A DNA stretch of 7,204 nt from positions 1 to 7,204 of the forward strand of contig JAUSPK010000111.1 in assembly GCA_030655735.1 (NCBI GenBank), in the 5' to 3' direction. The DNA comes from Syntrophales bacterium. Lineage in GTDB: Bacteria > Desulfobacterota > Syntrophia > Syntrophales > UBA2210. The notes below the pieces were generated by a model, which saw only the letters and a list, made by a program, of their open reading frames with translations, did not search any database and was not told the origin of the DNA. Positions 6,701-7,204 of the stretch are shown one piece after another. Positions within the stretch are counted from its first letter, which is position 1, and the number at the start of each line of letters is the position of its first letter. The translations under genes were made by a program, and so were the position numbers.

Positions 6701-6989
6701 TAAGGCCCGACTGACCGCCGAGATTGGGGAGGACGGCATCCGGACGTTCCTTTTCTATGATCTCTTCAAGGTACCGGAAGTTTAAGGGCTCGACATAGGT
6801 CACGTCGGCCGTTCCGGGATCGGTCATGATGGTGGCGGGATTGGAATTGACCAGGACAATCTCATAACCCAGTTTTTTTAGGGCCTTGCATGCCTGTGTT
6901 CCCGAATAATCAAACTCACAGGCCTGCCCTATGATAATGGGCCCTGAACCTATAATCAGTATTTTCTTTATATCTGTGCGTGCGGGCAT
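3789..6989 (-). CDS. carB: Carbamoyl-phosphate synthase large subunit
   Basis: The 1066-residue product is full length (E. coli CarB has 1073). It makes carbamoyl phosphate for pyrimidine and arginine synthesis, using two ATP, bicarbonate and ammonia tunnelled from the CarA glutaminase. Layout: carboxyphosphate ATP-grasp half (about 1-400; VNSNPATIMTDP at 47-58, RPAYTMGGTGGG at 169-180, EINPRTSRSS at 298-307), oligomerisation domain (about 401-550), carbamoyl-phosphate ATP-grasp half (about 551-930; NCNPETVSTDYD at 592-603, RPSYVLGGRG at 707-716, EANPRASR at 833-840), and an MGS-like allosteric domain (about 931-1066). Aligned by eye with E. coli, effector residues are kept: K945, T965 and K984 (K954, T974, K993; UMP/IMP pocket) and E775, D783, E883 and T1033 (E783, D791, E892, T1042; ornithine site). 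UMP inhibition and ornithine activation are therefore likely. The ATG has AAGGA 9 nt upstream and a strong promoter. carA is not adjacent. purF follows. Confidence 0.98.
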   Translation of the reverse strand: MPARTDIKKILIIGSGPIIIGQACEFDYSGTQACKALKKLGYEIVLVNSNPATIMTDPGTADVTYVEPLNFRYLEEIIEKERPDAVLPNLGGQSGLNLTSELARAGVLDKYRVQIIGVSVDAIERGEDRIAFKKTMDSLGIEMPESEPAYTVPEAEKIAEDLGYPVVIRPAYTMGGTGGGLVYNKEELQTIAGRGIAASLIGQILVEESVVGWEELELEVVRDAKNQMITVCFIENVDAMGVHTGDSFCTAPMLTISPELQKRLQKHSYDIVEAIQVIGGTNVQFAHNPETGRVVVIEINPRTSRSSALASKATGFPIALISSMLAAGLTLDEIPYWRDGTLDKYTPSGDYVVVKFARWAFEKFPGAIDELGTQMRAVGEVMSIGKTYKEALQKAIRSLEISRYGLGFAKNFNEKSLDELMGLLSKPTSERQFIMYEALRKGARVEDIHAKTYIKAWFIEQMKELVEMEEEILRCKGGTLPDDLLIRAKKDGFADRYLSKLLAIPEKEIRERRISLGITEGWEPVPVSGVDDAAYYFSTYNAPDKVQSSGRRKIIVLGGGPNRIGQGIEFDYCCVHAAFAIKDEGLEAIMINCNPETVSTDYDTSDKLYFEPLTVEDVLSIYEKEKPEGVIVQFGGQTPLNIASELAEAGVKIIGTSPDMIDLAEDRDRFRKIMEKLGIPEPESGMASTLEEALEIAGKIGYPLMVRPSYVLGGRGMEVVHDEEMLKRYLAAAVDVTPERPVLIDRFLENAIEVEADAISDGTDVFIPSIMEHIELAGVHSGDSACAIPPVSLSADVIATISEYTQKIARELHVVGLMNIQYAIADDVVYILEANPRASRTVPLVSKVCNISMARIATQLMLGKKLKDLDLKTSKIRHFGVKEAVFPFNMFPEVDPLLGPEMRSTGEVLGMADSFGLAFFKAQEASGLVLPEEGTVLITAYDDDKGAILDVAREFEKLGFKLKATKGSNRFLAEHGIASELILKMHEGRPNITDGIKNREIQLVINTPSGRMSKHDDSYIRKTAIKYKVPYITTAAAALAAVRGIAATRKNHGRVKSLQDYHAEMG

Positions 6990-6998
6990 ATGGTTTCG

Positions 6999-7003
6999 TC
7001 CTT
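6999..7003 (-). promoter_or_regulatory. carB ribosome binding site
   Basis: AAGGA on the minus strand lies 9 nt before the carB ATG at 6989, within GGGGAAGGAC. This supports the chosen start, which also gives the family's usual N-terminus (a few residues, then ILIIGSGPIIIGQA). Confidence 0.75.
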
Positions 7004-7046
7004 CCCCTGGTATCCTGTTTTGATGAAATGTTTGTGAGGCGAAGCG

Positions 7047-7075
7047 AGTATAGAAAACCCGCCCAATCGTGTCAA
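7047..7075 (-). promoter_or_regulatory. Strong sigma-70 promoter of carB
   Basis: On the minus strand TTGACA (7070-7075, perfect -35) is followed after exactly 17 nt by TATACT (7047-7052, 5 of 6 to the -10 consensus). Transcription would start near 7040, leaving a leader of about 50 nt before carB. That leader is too short to hold a classical PyrR-type antiterminator/terminator pair, and I see no such structure. The promoter may drive both carB and purF. Confidence 0.8.
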
Positions 7076-7093
7076 GGTGTAAATCCCATTTTC

Positions 7094-7113
7094 CGTCCCT
7101 GAAGGTGGGGACG
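7094..7113. repeat. Short hairpin upstream of the carB promoter
   Basis: CGTCCC (7094-7099) and GGGACG (7108-7113) form a 6-bp perfect stem around an 8-nt loop. It lies about 20 bp upstream of the -35 box. It could be an operator-like dyad or part of the repeat DNA to its right; nothing in the sequence decides which. Confidence 0.35.
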
Positions 7114-7139
7114 ATGGGGTGTTATATCTGGGGTTAATT

Positions 7140-7204
7140 AGTGGCACTTCCCCATTTTAATGGGAAAGATAGGATAGCCAAGAAAGAAATAGGGAAGTGT
7201 CCCT
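7140..7204. repeat. Inverted-repeat element at the right edge, possibly incomplete
   Basis: AGTGGCACTTCCCCATT (7140-7156) matches the complement of AATAGGGAAGTGTCCCT (7188-7204) at 14 of 17 positions. Between them is a small palindrome, CCCATT-TT-AATGGG (7151-7164). The right arm ends exactly at the window edge, so the repeat may extend further. AGGGACACTTCCCTATT-type termini remind me of REP-like sequences found beside IS200-like (RayT) transposase genes in Desulfobacterota, but that is recollection and no transposase is in view. Confidence 0.5.

Noticed and set aside
6990..7040. PyrR-type attenuator or riboswitch in the carB leader
   Set aside because: From the predicted start the leader is only about 50 nt, and no stem followed by a T-run was found in it.

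Overview
The window looks like ordinary chromosomal DNA of a Gram-negative bacterium with a moderately high GC content. A Desulfobacterota (former Deltaproteobacteria) member is my best guess. This rests on the style of the proteins (a DUF3568-type lipoprotein, a Geobacter-like M23 endopeptidase with an N-terminal domain, a divergent [4Fe-4S]-type PurF) and on intergenic repeats that resemble those I associate with that phylum. It is an inference from resemblance, not from a marker gene.

Layout: (1) 1-741, minus strand: a small lipoprotein gene (334-741) followed downstream by the 5' part of a multi-span membrane protein of the LPG-synthase-TM / UPF0104 flippase-like family, which runs off the left edge. 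(2) 742-1138: a stretch without a confident gene. It holds a minus-strand reading frame (754-1044) that may be a real small gene or a remnant, and a weak promoter pointing right. (3) 1175-2077, plus strand: a secreted M23 zinc endopeptidase, convergent with purF and 41 bp from it. (4) 2119-6989, minus strand: carB (carbamoyl-phosphate synthase large subunit) followed by a PurF-type amidophosphoribosyltransferase. The 290-bp gap between them contains a 154-bp non-coding element with terminal inverted repeats, two strong GC-rich internal hairpins and a flanking 6-bp direct repeat. (5) 6990-7204: the carB ribosome binding site, a near-consensus sigma-70 promoter (TTGACA-17-TATACT), and at the right edge a second inverted-repeat element that may continue outside the window.

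Functionally, carB and purF sit at the glutamine- and ATP-consuming entry points of pyrimidine/arginine and purine synthesis, so co-transcription from the carB promoter makes metabolic sense. The unusual points are that carA is not directly upstream of carB, that a MITE-like element sits inside the carB-purF transcript, and that the PurF protein lacks several residues conserved in textbook PurF enzymes, including the glutamine-binding arginine motif. The left half concerns the cell envelope (lipoprotein, membrane protein, peptidoglycan hydrolase). I found no CRISPR array, tRNA, rRNA, phage gene or defence system.
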